Shown here: piece after piece, positions 25,451-33,894 of the stretch | How the letters are laid out: every line of letters starts with the position of its first letter | Numbering within the stretch: the stretch's first letter is position 1 | Source of the DNA: Deltaproteobacteria bacterium | GTDB lineage: Bacteria; Desulfobacterota; Binatia; UBA9968 | Length of the DNA: 53,947 bases | Assembly: GCA_016193465.1 (NCBI GenBank) | Contig: JACPSE010000051.1 | Span: 1 to 53,947, forward strand | Reading direction: 5' to 3' | The notes under the pieces: generated by a model | What the model was told of the DNA's origin: nothing | What the model saw: only the letters and a program-made list of their open reading frames with translations | Databases searched by the model: none | Made by a program: the position numbers and the translations under genes

Positions 25451-27843
25451 GCATTGCAACCAGCGGATCTTTTACAATCCCCTTCCTTGTTTCGCCTCCC
25501 GGATAGCCACAAGTAGAATAGACTCAAGACTATGCCCGAGAGCGCAATCACGGAGATGATTAAGCCAATAGTCAACGATCGCGGTTGGTAGCGAAACTCC
25601 ACCAGGTGTTCCCCTGCCGACAAGCGGACGGCACGATAGAATAGGTTGGCGCGAACAATTTCCTGTTCCGTACCGTCCACATAAACCCGCCAGCCGGGGT
25701 AGTAGTGATCGGCGAGAACAAGCGCACCCGACCCGTTAAGAGAAGCGCGGACTGTGGCCCTGGTGTTCGCATGGTCCACCATGCTCGCTCGACCCCGGAA
25801 GTCCCTATGGGGGACGATCGACAGAGACTGACCGAGGATCACTTCTTTCAAGGGATCGAACTTATCGCTTGAGAGACGCTCCAGGACTTTTGCCGGCTCT
25901 TTTTCTACGGTTACCTTGGACACGACATACGCCCTGGGGACCGCACGGTTTAATCGGTACAACCAGGAAGGGTGTTCCGGAAAGTGACGTACAAGTGAGA
26001 TCCCTTTGCCTGGCAGGTCACGAAAACTGACAAGGTATTTTACATTCAACGCGCCCAATAAACGGTATAATTGTTCAGGCGGCAGGTTGTTAGCCACGCC
26101 TAAAAATACCAGATAAGTCCATCTCCTAAGAGCGTCCAGCTCCTGCAGATAATCAAATCCATGAAAAACACCTGTGTTGGGCAAGAGGTTGCCAAAAACC
26201 AGAGACTGAAATTCGGGAAAGGATGGTTGCCTAAGGATGGAGTAATAGTTCGGGTGAAGATAGGAATGGCGAGGATAGTAGAAGAGGCGATGCGGTTCTG
26301 GATCGGGATCGGCGATAACCCTCGGGCTGTGATAAACCAGGTCCGGGTTCAGCAGAAAATGATAAGGACGGTGCGCAGAGGTGAGGTCGATAAAAACTAG
26401 CCCAACGAGTAGAGTTTTAAATAGGGCCGCATGGAGCTTTCCTATTTTCCACGAAAACAGGAGAACCAGTACCCCAACGGTCAACACGATTTGTCTCTCT
26501 AAATTGACCATAACCCCAGAGGTTCGAGTGATCGTATCTATGGAAAACAGGGGCGTATTGGCCATGCGAGCGATGAAGCGGCTCAAGGTGGCTGTGTCGA
26601 GACGTAAAAAGAGATAAAGCAGAAAGAGAAGAAAACAGATACAAGAGAAGAGAGTGACGGGACCTTTGATAGATCCCTTGGATTGGACGAAGCGAAAGAT
26701 GCCCTCGAGCGCCATGAACAGAAGAAAAGCGTAAATCAAGAAAAAAAACTTTTCCGGAAAACGGAAAAGGCTGAAAAACGGCACATATCGGAAGAGCAAA
26801 GGGTAGACGGGAGTATAGCCGCCCACGGCAAGGGCTAAAGAAACAATGACCGAACCTACAAGGAGGGTTTTCTCCTTTCGGGAGCTATAGAAAGACCAGA
26901 GGCAGATGCCAATCAGAGAGATGGCGCCCATGTAGTAACTGATAAAGAGCGGAATATCACGCTGGAAGAAAAGACGAATCCCGCTCCCTGCGGCTGTGTT
27001 GACCTCCTTATCGAGAAAGAAGAGATTGATGAGGCTGGATGGTTGAAGGGACCAAAGGGAACTTTCCAAATAAACGATCGGTTTGTACCCGCGCGACTCT
27101 AACAAGAGCTCAAGCGTGGGTAAAATCTGGATCATGGCCAATCCTGCAACCAAGCAATTAGCCGCAACCAGAATCAAGAAACTCTTGCTATAAGCGCCGA
27201 GATTTTCCCCCGTATGGATTCTTATCCCATCCAGAAATAAAAGCCCTGCAGTCATGACATAGAGTTCAGGCGATCCCGCAAGAAGCTGAAGCAACAAAAG
27301 CAAGGTCAAGAAGAGGAAGTCTTTTCCCGATCGGCCCCGCAGAGTTTTTTCCCATGAATAGAGCACCCAGGGCAGCCACACGGCCGTTTGAAAGTGGTTC
27401 AGCAAGTTGCTGAGCGAAACAATAGTGCCGCCGAGAGTGAAGAGAAGGGCCCCTAAAACGGCCAGATATAGAGGGTAGTTCCAGTAGCGGCAGAGCATGT
27501 AGCCGCCTGTGGCGGCAACGAGGTAGTGAAATAAGAAGAGCGCTCTGATAGCTGTAAAAAATGGCAATAGGAGAAATAGCAGGTGGGGCGGATAGAAGGC
27601 CCCTGACTGAAAATCCGCCAGTAAGGGAAACCCCATCCCCATGTGCCGGTCCCATAGGGGCAGTTCTCCCGCCTTAAAGCTTTGCGCTAAGCTAAACCTG
27701 AGAGGGTAAAAATAAGGGCCCAAATCGCGGTAAAATGGGACTTGGTCGCTCCATGCCATCTCGTGGGCAAACCAAAGAACCATCCCTACCAGAAGCCACA
27801 AGGCTATTAGGTCCCTCCGATAAGTGGATATCTTCCCGTTCAT
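25423..27843 (-). CDS. YfhO-family large membrane protein
   Basis: An 806-residue protein with about 13-14 membrane segments and a long C-terminal extracytoplasmic domain. Typical YfhO features are PFYRDLGPYFYPLRFSLAQSF, ELPLWDRHMGMGFPLLADFQSGAFYPPHLL, HRLFYYPRHSYLHPNYYSIL, NVKYLVSFRDLPG and, near the end, LVLADHYYPGWRVYVDGTEQE followed by HLVEFRYQPRSLTIGLIISV. In Gram-positives YfhO is linked to lipid-carrier glycosylation of lipoteichoic acid, so a GT-C-like role is plausible. ATG 27843 (MNGKISTYRRDLIALW) is preferred to the 27939 opening of the frame because it sits directly before the first membrane helix. It is the gene downstream of the pilin terminator, probably an independent unit. 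Confidence 0.87.
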   Translation of the reverse strand: MNGKISTYRRDLIALWLLVGMVLWFAHEMAWSDQVPFYRDLGPYFYPLRFSLAQSFKAGELPLWDRHMGMGFPLLADFQSGAFYPPHLLFLLLPFFTAIRALFLFHYLVAATGGYMLCRYWNYPLYLAVLGALLFTLGGTIVSLSNLLNHFQTAVWLPWVLYSWEKTLRGRSGKDFLFLTLLLLLQLLAGSPELYVMTAGLLFLDGIRIHTGENLGAYSKSFLILVAANCLVAGLAMIQILPTLELLLESRGYKPIVYLESSLWSLQPSSLINLFFLDKEVNTAAGSGIRLFFQRDIPLFISYYMGAISLIGICLWSFYSSRKEKTLLVGSVIVSLALAVGGYTPVYPLLFRYVPFFSLFRFPEKFFFLIYAFLLFMALEGIFRFVQSKGSIKGPVTLFSCICFLLFLLYLFLRLDTATLSRFIARMANTPLFSIDTITRTSGVMVNLERQIVLTVGVLVLLFSWKIGKLHAALFKTLLVGLVFIDLTSAHRPYHFLLNPDLVYHSPRVIADPDPEPHRLFYYPRHSYLHPNYYSILRQPSFPEFQSLVFGNLLPNTGVFHGFDYLQELDALRRWTYLVFLGVANNLPPEQLYRLLGALNVKYLVSFRDLPGKGISLVRHFPEHPSWLYRLNRAVPRAYVVSKVTVEKEPAKVLERLSSDKFDPLKEVILGQSLSIVPHRDFRGRASMVDHANTRATVRASLNGSGALVLADHYYPGWRVYVDGTEQEIVRANLFYRAVRLSAGEHLVEFRYQPRSLTIGLIISVIALSGIVLSLFYLWLSGRRNKEGDCKRSAGCNAYWLGPFAL

Positions 27844-27914
27844 GAGCGGATGAATATTGAAGATGGGGGAAGAGCAGGCAAATTTTTCCGATAATACCGC
27901 TGTAGCCGAAAAAA

Positions 27915-27952
27915 CATAAAGGAAGGGGGAGGACCCCAATCCTCCCCCTTCC
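27915..27952 (-). terminator. Rho-independent terminator of the pilin gene
   Basis: A perfect 13-bp inverted repeat (arms 27921-27933 and 27940-27952) closes a 6-base loop. Read on the minus strand it is followed by a TTTATGTTTTTT tract. It lies about 38 bp downstream of the pilin stop codon and should end transcripts coming from the pilin promoter, separating them from the YfhO-like gene. Confidence 0.85.
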
Positions 27953-27989
27953 TACGTGATGAGTTGACAGGTTTGAGAAACCCGTCGGA

Positions 27990-28301
27990 TCAGTTACAAG
28001 CTGTTCCTGTAACTGTCCCGGAGGTGCTGGCAAACGACCAGATCCCTGTATTGGAAGAACAACCGGCCGCTGCTGTTGCCGTGATGACAAAGTCAGTCAC
28101 GGTCGCCGCCAAACCAACTTTGATATTGGCGCTCTGCTTAAAACCCTTGTTGTTTATGTCCGCAAGAGTAGCAGTGTAGGTGTTCTTGTCCGTGAAGTAC
28201 GCCTCCTCTGAGGTGGCTGCGTTCTTGACGTTGGACTTCGCGTCAGAGTCGTAACCCCGGCGCCGGTAAGCCGCAAACTGCGGGATCGCTATCGCGGCCA
28301 A
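27990..28301 (-). pseudogene. pilA: Type IV pilin-like sequence lacking leader and first half of the N-terminal helix
   Basis: The readable frame begins (L)AAIAIPQFAAYRRRGYDSDAK, which corresponds to about residue 16 onward of a mature type IVa pilin, then KNAATSEEAYFTDKNTYT and a globular tail ending in a short loop between Cys residues (CSSNTGIW ... TACN). The prepilin leader, the processing site and residues such as Glu5 are absent. Directly upstream, in the other frame, the DNA reads GNKGF, as expected just before a prepilin cleavage site. That fits loss of about 44 bp between GGCTT and TGGCC, removing the TLIELMIVVAIIGI-type segment. A sigma-54 promoter precedes it and a strong terminator follows. 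As written it cannot make an assembled pilin; it could be a decayed gene, a silent donor cassette or an assembly error. Confidence 0.75.
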
Positions 28302-28620
28302 AGCCTTTATTGCCTTCCCGCTCCTTTATCCCTCACCCGCTTGCTAGCTGCTTTGTCTCCCCCCTTTCCCTTATAAATTCGGTTCTTCCGAGGGATTGGT
28401 CGGTCTAGGAAGCAAAAAAAGTACCATGAGCGCCTCGACTGGCCCGATATTAAAAGTCGCTTTCCAGTCGTTCAGTTGTCAACGAGAGGCTACCAAAACG
28501 CTTTTAAAATCAGCCGGTTATACGGTATATATTGTGATGTAAAATTATTGGCAAGTAACAAAAAATGGGAAACTTCCATAACCTAACAAAACGCTTCAAC
28601 TAAACCGATGGCAAAAAACG
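28302..28620 (-). other. Pilin upstream region (319 bp)
   Basis: There is no coding sequence in any frame that supplies the missing pilin N-terminus with a start codon. The stretch holds the sigma-54 promoter at 28411-28426. The AT-rich DNA upstream of it, about 28500-28600 (60-190 bp before the promoter on the minus strand), includes TATATATACCGTAT-like sequence where activator sites for a PilR-type protein would be expected. An AAAGGAG element lies about 20 bp before the pilin-like frame. Confidence 0.5.
28411..28426 (-). promoter_or_regulatory. Sigma-54 (RpoN) promoter upstream of the pilin
   Basis: Read on the minus strand the sequence is TGGTAC-TTTTT-TTGCT. It matches the -24/-12 consensus TGGYAC-N5-TTGCW with exactly 10 bases between GG and GC. 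The predicted transcription start is near 28400, about 100 bp before the pilin-like frame. The neighbouring gene encodes a sigma-54 activator, which strengthens the call. Confidence 0.88.
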
Positions 28621-30660
28621 TCATTCAGCCGCCTCCTCCCCAAGCTGCTGGTTCTTCATATTCAAAAGCCCGTATTTTTCCAACCTATGCCTAAATGATC
28701 TGTAATTGATCCCAAGCAGTTCAGCGGCCTTCTTCTGCACCCCGCTGGATCTCTTCAAGGCACCCAGTAGTAAACACTTCTCGTGCGTCTCCAACTCGTC
28801 ATCTAATGACATTCCCTTATTGAAAAATAGATCTGGTCCGCCGGGAGCCGTCCGCTCAAAAAGCTTCACCTCTTCTGTAATGGAGACGCCCTTAATCTGA
28901 GGCGGTAAATCCTCTTCGGTTAAAATATTCTTATTGGTTACCGCGACCGCGTGCTCGATGATATTCTCCAACTCGCGGATGTTTCCCTGGTAAGAATAGT
29001 TCATAAGGTACATGAGCGCCTCGCTGGAAATTTCCTCTACCTGCTTGTTGAGGGCGTGGGCAAATTTTTGGATAAAAAAGTTTGTCAGCTCAGGGATGTC
29101 CTCCTTTCTGTTGCGCAGAGGGGGAAGAGTCATTTGCACCACGTTGAGACGGTAAAACAAGTCTTCACGAAACCGCCCCTTTTCCAACTCCTTTCGGAGA
29201 TCCTTGTTGGAGGCGGAAATGACCCGAACGTCGACTTTGATCTGCTTGCTGCCCCCAACCGGAGTAAAGGATTTCTCTTGCAGCACGCGAAGAAGTTTAA
29301 CTTGAAGGTGGAGGGGGAGTTCTCCAACTTCGTCCAGAAAAATGCTCCCTCCATCGGCCCGCTTGAAAAGTCCGTCATGGTCGGAAACTGCGCCTGTAAA
29401 GGCGCCGCGGACGTGACCAAAAAGCTCGCTCTCTATCAGGTTCTCCGGGATGGCGCCGCAGTTGACAGCGACGAATGGACGATCTCGCCGTGGACCGTTA
29501 AAATGGATAGCCCGCGCCACCAGCTCCTTTCCAGTGCCGCTCTCGCCGCTGATTAAAATGCTTGTGTCCGTAGCGGCCACCTTTTGCACCAGATTATAGA
29601 TCTTGCCGACACCGCCCCCTTGACCTACAACTCCCGCAAAACGGAAGGAAGAGGATTTTTCTTCCCTTTTATCGTCGGTCAAGTCCCTCTCCCTTGCCTT
29701 GCGCATCTCAGCCTCAAGACGGATTTTTTGCTCAAGCTCCCTCTGCTTGGTGACATCTTCAAAGATCGAGACGAAGCCGATAGCTTTATCTGTGGGGTCG
29801 CTTAGAGGGGCCAGGGTCAAACGCAGATGCTTATTTCGCCCCTGAGAATCCGTAAACGAAAAATCGTCTACCACAACTCTCTTGCCCTCTTGGGAGCCGT
29901 CAAAGTTATAAGTGAGACCGGGAAAGATATCGCTCAGCTTCTTTCCCTTCACAGTTCCCTCCTGGAGTGATGTGAGGGCTTGGGCTTGACCGTTGAAGTA
30001 ATTGATGTGCCCGTTGATATCGGTGATGGCGACGCCACTCCCTACTCCCTGAAGCAGGGCCTCCTTGAGCGCTTCAAGATCCAGGTACTCCTTTTGTTTC
30101 TCTACGAGGAGTCGCTCCGCCTCAAAGACCTTACGGGCCAAAAACCCGCTCAAGAAGGCAATGATAAAAAACGTCGGTACGTTTAGCGTCAGGTCCATGG
30201 GCAGTTGCCCGGCTGTGGAGACCACGGTCCCGGACCATAGGTAGTGACTCCAGAGCAGCAAGCCGCCGTAACAAAGGCTGGAGAATCCAGCGGTGATAAA
30301 GGCACCCCAGTAGAATAATAGGATCGCGCTGTTAATAATCGCGAGGTTGTAAAGAAACGGGAACGGACTATCGATGTCTCCGGTGATGAAGACGATGCCG
30401 GTGATTAGCAGGACATCAAAATCTACCTGGGCGTGCGCGAAGAAGCCTAAGTTCCTGATCCACGGAAGGATGAGGGCCGAGCTAATCGAGATTATGTAAG
30501 CGGCGATTAACGGCACCTGGAGGGAACGAAATAAGCTGGGATCTCCGCCCTTGAAGAAATGAAAGAGCGCCGTAGCACCCAAAAAAAAGGTCAGGATGAC
30601 TACCCTAAGGAAGAGCAGCCATTTGATCTTCCTGGCGAGCTCTCTTTGTTCTTCGTTCAA
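28621..30660 (-). CDS. PilS-PilR hybrid: membrane sensor fused to a sigma-54 activator
   Basis: A 679-residue single-chain regulator. Residues ~12-185 contain about six membrane segments with the DSPFPFLYNLAIINSAILLF region of PilS sensors. Residues ~195-315 are a PAS domain (LLQGVGSGVAITDINGHINYFN). Residues ~340-580 are the AAA+ sigma-54 interaction domain: Walker A GESGTGKE near 370, ESELFGHVRGAFTGA (the sigma-54 contact loop) near 415-423, and IFLDEVGELP near 443. The C-terminal Fis-type helix-turn-helix is AAELLGINYRSFRHRLEKYGL. No histidine-kinase H-box or ATPase and no receiver domain are present, so signal transfer must be direct. It lies between pilC and the pilin and likely activates the RpoN promoter at 28411-28426. 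DNA binding from a membrane anchor is implied. Confidence 0.92.
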   Translation of the reverse strand: MNEEQRELARKIKWLLFLRVVILTFFLGATALFHFFKGGDPSLFRSLQVPLIAAYIISISSALILPWIRNLGFFAHAQVDFDVLLITGIVFITGDIDSPFPFLYNLAIINSAILLFYWGAFITAGFSSLCYGGLLLWSHYLWSGTVVSTAGQLPMDLTLNVPTFFIIAFLSGFLARKVFEAERLLVEKQKEYLDLEALKEALLQGVGSGVAITDINGHINYFNGQAQALTSLQEGTVKGKKLSDIFPGLTYNFDGSQEGKRVVVDDFSFTDSQGRNKHLRLTLAPLSDPTDKAIGFVSIFEDVTKQRELEQKIRLEAEMRKARERDLTDDKREEKSSSFRFAGVVGQGGGVGKIYNLVQKVAATDTSILISGESGTGKELVARAIHFNGPRRDRPFVAVNCGAIPENLIESELFGHVRGAFTGAVSDHDGLFKRADGGSIFLDEVGELPLHLQVKLLRVLQEKSFTPVGGSKQIKVDVRVISASNKDLRKELEKGRFREDLFYRLNVVQMTLPPLRNRKEDIPELTNFFIQKFAHALNKQVEEISSEALMYLMNYSYQGNIRELENIIEHAVAVTNKNILTEEDLPPQIKGVSITEEVKLFERTAPGGPDLFFNKGMSLDDELETHEKCLLLGALKRSSGVQKKAAELLGINYRSFRHRLEKYGLLNMKNQQLGEEAAE

Positions 30661-30713
30661 GGTCCTACCAGTAAGCTTCCAACCCGGAACAGGATTAGCG
30701 CCGCGTTAACCCT

Positions 30714-31934
30714 TTATGAGACCAGCGAGCCCAACTGGAAGATCGGCAGATACATCGAGATCACCAATCCGCCAAGGATAATCCCTAAAACCACCATGAT
30801 CAGCGGCTCCATGAGGGCGGTAAGGTTGGCTACCGCGTTATCTACCTCGTCTTCGTAAAAGTCCGCTACCTTTTTAAGCATCGCGTCCAGCGCCCCGGTA
30901 TTCTCCCCAATGGCCACCATCTGACAAACCATGGGGGGAAAAATTTTACTTTCGGCTAATGGCTCTGCCACCGTTTTTCCCTGGCTAATACTGACACGAG
31001 CACCCATAATGGCCCTTTCCACCACCTTGTTTCCAGCCGTCTTAGCCGTAATCGCCAGCCCGTCTAAAATAGGCACGCCCGAACTTAAAAGAATGGACAT
31101 GTTCTGTGAGAATCGGGCCACGGCGACCTTGCGGATGAGATCGCCCATAACGGGAAGCTTAAGCATGATACCATCAATAGTTATTCTTCCTTGCTCCGTC
31201 TTATAGAACATGCGGAGGGCGACAACGGCGCCAGCAATCACAAAGACCATGTAGATAAAATAGGAGCGGAACCAGTTGCTGATGTTGATTGTGATTTGAG
31301 TGGGGGCAGGCAGGGCTTTTCCCATGCCGCCGTATAGCTCGGCAAATACCGGGATAACATAGAGAAGTAGAACGGTCACCACTGCCGCCGCCACGCCAAC
31401 AATCGTGCAGGGATAGATCATAGCCCCTTTCACTTTTGATTTGAGCTTAGCGGCTTTCTCGATGAAGATAGCAATTCGATTAAGGATGGTGTTCAAGACG
31501 CCGCCGACTTCTCCAGCAGCAACCATATTGACATAGAGGTCATCAAAGATCTTAGGGTGTTTCTTCAAGGCGTCAGCCAGCGTAAAGCCGCTTTCGACAT
31601 CCTGCTTGATCGTTCGGATGGTATTCCTGAAGGCCTTATTCTCTGACTGCGTGCTCAAAATCTCGAGGCCCTGAACGATGGGGAGACCCGCATCAATCAT
31701 GGTGGCGAATTGGCGCGTAAAGAGCATCACATCGTGAGACGAGACCTTGGCCCCGAAGCCCGGAATGGCGATCTCTTTTTCTAGCCCTTTTCCCTTCTCC
31801 CGGACTCGCGCCGGGATGGGCTGAATCCTTTGGCTCCTTAAACGGGCAAAAACCGCCTCCTGGCTTACCGCCTCCATTTCGCCCTTAAGGATTTTTCCTT
31901 GGGCGGTTCTCCCCTCCCAGACAAAGACTGGCAT
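30714..31934 (-). CDS. pilC: Type IV pilus inner-membrane platform protein PilC
   Basis: A 406-residue GspF/PilC family protein. It starts MPVFVWEGRTAQGKILKGEM, then has two copies of the T2SSF domain: FTRQFATMIDAGLPIVQGLEIL followed by VNMVAAGEVGGVLNTIL, and FSQNMSILLSSGVPILDGLAI followed by CQMVAIGENTGALDAMLKKVADFYEDEV. Three membrane segments are visible (around residues 175-200, 225-245 and 375-400). It forms the inner-membrane platform that couples the PilB motor to pilin assembly. It follows pilB by 89 bp and precedes the hybrid regulator by 53 bp on the same strand, consistent with one operon. Length is normal for the family. Confidence 0.96.
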   Translation of the reverse strand: MPVFVWEGRTAQGKILKGEMEAVSQEAVFARLRSQRIQPIPARVREKGKGLEKEIAIPGFGAKVSSHDVMLFTRQFATMIDAGLPIVQGLEILSTQSENKAFRNTIRTIKQDVESGFTLADALKKHPKIFDDLYVNMVAAGEVGGVLNTILNRIAIFIEKAAKLKSKVKGAMIYPCTIVGVAAAVVTVLLLYVIPVFAELYGGMGKALPAPTQITINISNWFRSYFIYMVFVIAGAVVALRMFYKTEQGRITIDGIMLKLPVMGDLIRKVAVARFSQNMSILLSSGVPILDGLAITAKTAGNKVVERAIMGARVSISQGKTVAEPLAESKIFPPMVCQMVAIGENTGALDAMLKKVADFYEDEVDNAVANLTALMEPLIMVVLGIILGGLVISMYLPIFQLGSLVS

Positions 31935-32023
31935 AATGTTTCCTCCTGACTAACTAGCCAAAACGGCACATCGCTCGAACTGCTCCCATGTTTAAAGCGC
32001 TCCCAAGCTCCCCACCCTTTCCG

Positions 32024-33751
32024 TCAGATACCCAAAGAGAAGACCGAGCCGAAGCCCTTGTCCGAATCGGTCACCCGAACCGTTTCCTCTATGGTCGTGA
32101 GCCCCTCCCGGACTTTCTTAATGGCGCTTATCCTAAGGGTGCTCATCCCCGCCTTGACCGCCTCGCGCTTCAGATCAGCGGCAGAAGCTCCTCTCAGGAT
32201 CAATTCCTTCAGCCCCTCATGCATCACCATGACCTCGTAGAGGGCGATGCGTCCTTTATATCCCGCCTGGTTACAGGTAGGGCAACCCTGGCCCCGAAAT
32301 GTACCAAAGCCCATGCTGACCTCTGCGGGATCGACACCGATGTTGATTAGGGCCTCAGGGCTCACCTCTACCGGCGCCTTGCAACCCGCACAGATTTTTC
32401 GCACCAACCTTTGAGCCACAATCAGATTGATCGAGGAGGTGAGGAGGAATGGCTCTAGGCCCATATTGATAAGCCGATCCACCGTCGACGGAGCGTCATT
32501 AGTATGAAGGGTACTGAGCACCAAGTGCCCCGTGAGCGCCGCTTTGACTCCGATCTGAGCCGTTTCCAGGTCGCGGATTTCTCCCACCATAATAATGTCG
32601 GGGTCTTGACGCAGGAACGATCGCAAGCAAGACGCGAAATTCAGGCCGATATCGTCGCGCACCTGTACCTGATTGATTCCCATGAGGTTATACTCGACCG
32701 GATCTTCAGCGGTAGAGATGTTGACGTCCGGTTTGTTAAGCTCCGAAAGGGCAGAGTACAGAGTCGTGGACTTCCCGCTTCCTGTCGGACCCGTGATAAG
32801 AATCATCCCATACGGCTTGTAGAGCGCTTCCTTAAAGTCCTTAAGCGCCTGAGGATCAAAACCGAGTTTGGACATATCGAGCTGGAGGTTAGATTTGTCC
32901 AAGAGCCGCATGACTATCTTTTCGCCAAAAAGGGTAGGTAGTACGGAAACCCGAATATCGAGCTCCTGCCCGCCGCCCATCTTCAGCTTGATCCGCCCGT
33001 CTTGGGTGAGTCTTCTCTCGGCAATATCCAAATTGGACATAACTTTAAGACGCGAGATCAAGGCGTTCTTGAGTTTTTGCGGCGGGGTCATAATGTCCTG
33101 GAGCACCCCATCCACACGAAACCGTATCCTAAAGACTTTCTCGTAAGGCTCGATGTGGATGTCGCTCGCCCGGCGCTTCGCCGCATCGGCGAGGATGGCA
33201 TTGACCAAAGTGACAACCGGGGCTTCATTGGTAGCCTCTTGTAGCTCCCGGAGGTTTATCTCTTCCTCGTCGCGGATAACCTCCATCTCATTGCCGCCGA
33301 ATTTTTTGAGCACCTCGTCGTAGCTAACCACCCCGAAACGTTTTTCCAGCACCCTTTTGATTTCCGAGGCGGGCGCGAGGGCAACCTTGACTCCATAGCC
33401 GGTAATAAATTTAACCTCGTTTATGGCTATAAGATTGGTCGGGTCTGTCATGGCCACCGTCAGCGTGGAGCCGACAAGCGTAAGGGGAACAAGCTGGTGC
33501 TTCTGGATAAGATCGGAGGGGACTACGTTAAAAACCGCATCTGGAATATCGAGATCGGCTAGCGCGACCTTTTCAATGCCGAATTGTTTGGCGAGAAACT
33601 GAGTGAGTTCCGCCTCGGTAGTAAACCCAAGGCGAACCAGCTCTTGAACAAGATGGGAGCCGTTGCTCTGCTCTTTTTCCAAGGCCGCGTTGAGTTGCTC
33701 CCGAGTGACGATACCCCCTCGGACCAAAAGCTCACCAATACGAGGTTCCAT
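32024..33751 (-). CDS. pilB: Type IV pilus assembly ATPase PilB
   Basis: A 575-residue GspE/PilB family ATPase that powers pilus extension. An N-terminal MshEN/GspE_N domain spans residues ~1-150 (LGFTTEAELTQFLAKQFGIEKV). The motor domain contains ILITGPTGSGKSTTLYSAL (Walker A, near residue 320), DPDIIMVGEIRDLETAQIGV (Walker B), the His box LTGHLVLSTLHTNDAPST and the zinc-binding tetracysteine pairs CAGC (near 453) and CPTC (near 487). All catalytic motifs are intact. It is the first gene of the minus-strand pil operon, with a sigma-70 type promoter directly upstream. No pilT retraction ATPase follows, unlike many pil operons. Confidence 0.97.
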   Translation of the reverse strand: MEPRIGELLVRGGIVTREQLNAALEKEQSNGSHLVQELVRLGFTTEAELTQFLAKQFGIEKVALADLDIPDAVFNVVPSDLIQKHQLVPLTLVGSTLTVAMTDPTNLIAINEVKFITGYGVKVALAPASEIKRVLEKRFGVVSYDEVLKKFGGNEMEVIRDEEEINLRELQEATNEAPVVTLVNAILADAAKRRASDIHIEPYEKVFRIRFRVDGVLQDIMTPPQKLKNALISRLKVMSNLDIAERRLTQDGRIKLKMGGGQELDIRVSVLPTLFGEKIVMRLLDKSNLQLDMSKLGFDPQALKDFKEALYKPYGMILITGPTGSGKSTTLYSALSELNKPDVNISTAEDPVEYNLMGINQVQVRDDIGLNFASCLRSFLRQDPDIIMVGEIRDLETAQIGVKAALTGHLVLSTLHTNDAPSTVDRLINMGLEPFLLTSSINLIVAQRLVRKICAGCKAPVEVSPEALINIGVDPAEVSMGFGTFRGQGCPTCNQAGYKGRIALYEVMVMHEGLKELILRGASAADLKREAVKAGMSTLRISAIKKVREGLTTIEETVRVTDSDKGFGSVFSLGI

Positions 33752-33775
33752 AGAAAATCCCTGAACAATTACATA

Positions 33776-33804
33776 ATTATCCTAAAAATGACTCTTTTTG
33801 TCAA
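33776..33804 (-). promoter_or_regulatory. Sigma-70 type promoter for the pilB operon
   Basis: On the minus strand TTGACA (33799-33804) is separated by 17 bp from GATAAT (33776-33781), one mismatch from consensus in the -10 box. The -10 ends 24 bp before the pilB ATG. The surrounding DNA is AT-rich. Confidence 0.75.
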
Positions 33805-33894
33805 TTTCCACCGCTAACGATTTTTTGTAACGAAATCAAACTCCAGACAACTTTTGGAACGGCCAGTTAAGGAAATTACAAAATTTGACTGATT

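Noticed and set aside
28302-28400. Complete prepilin leader just upstream of the pilin frame
   Set aside because: GNKGF is visible in another frame, but there is no ATG, GTG or TTG start in that frame and the TLIEL segment is missing.
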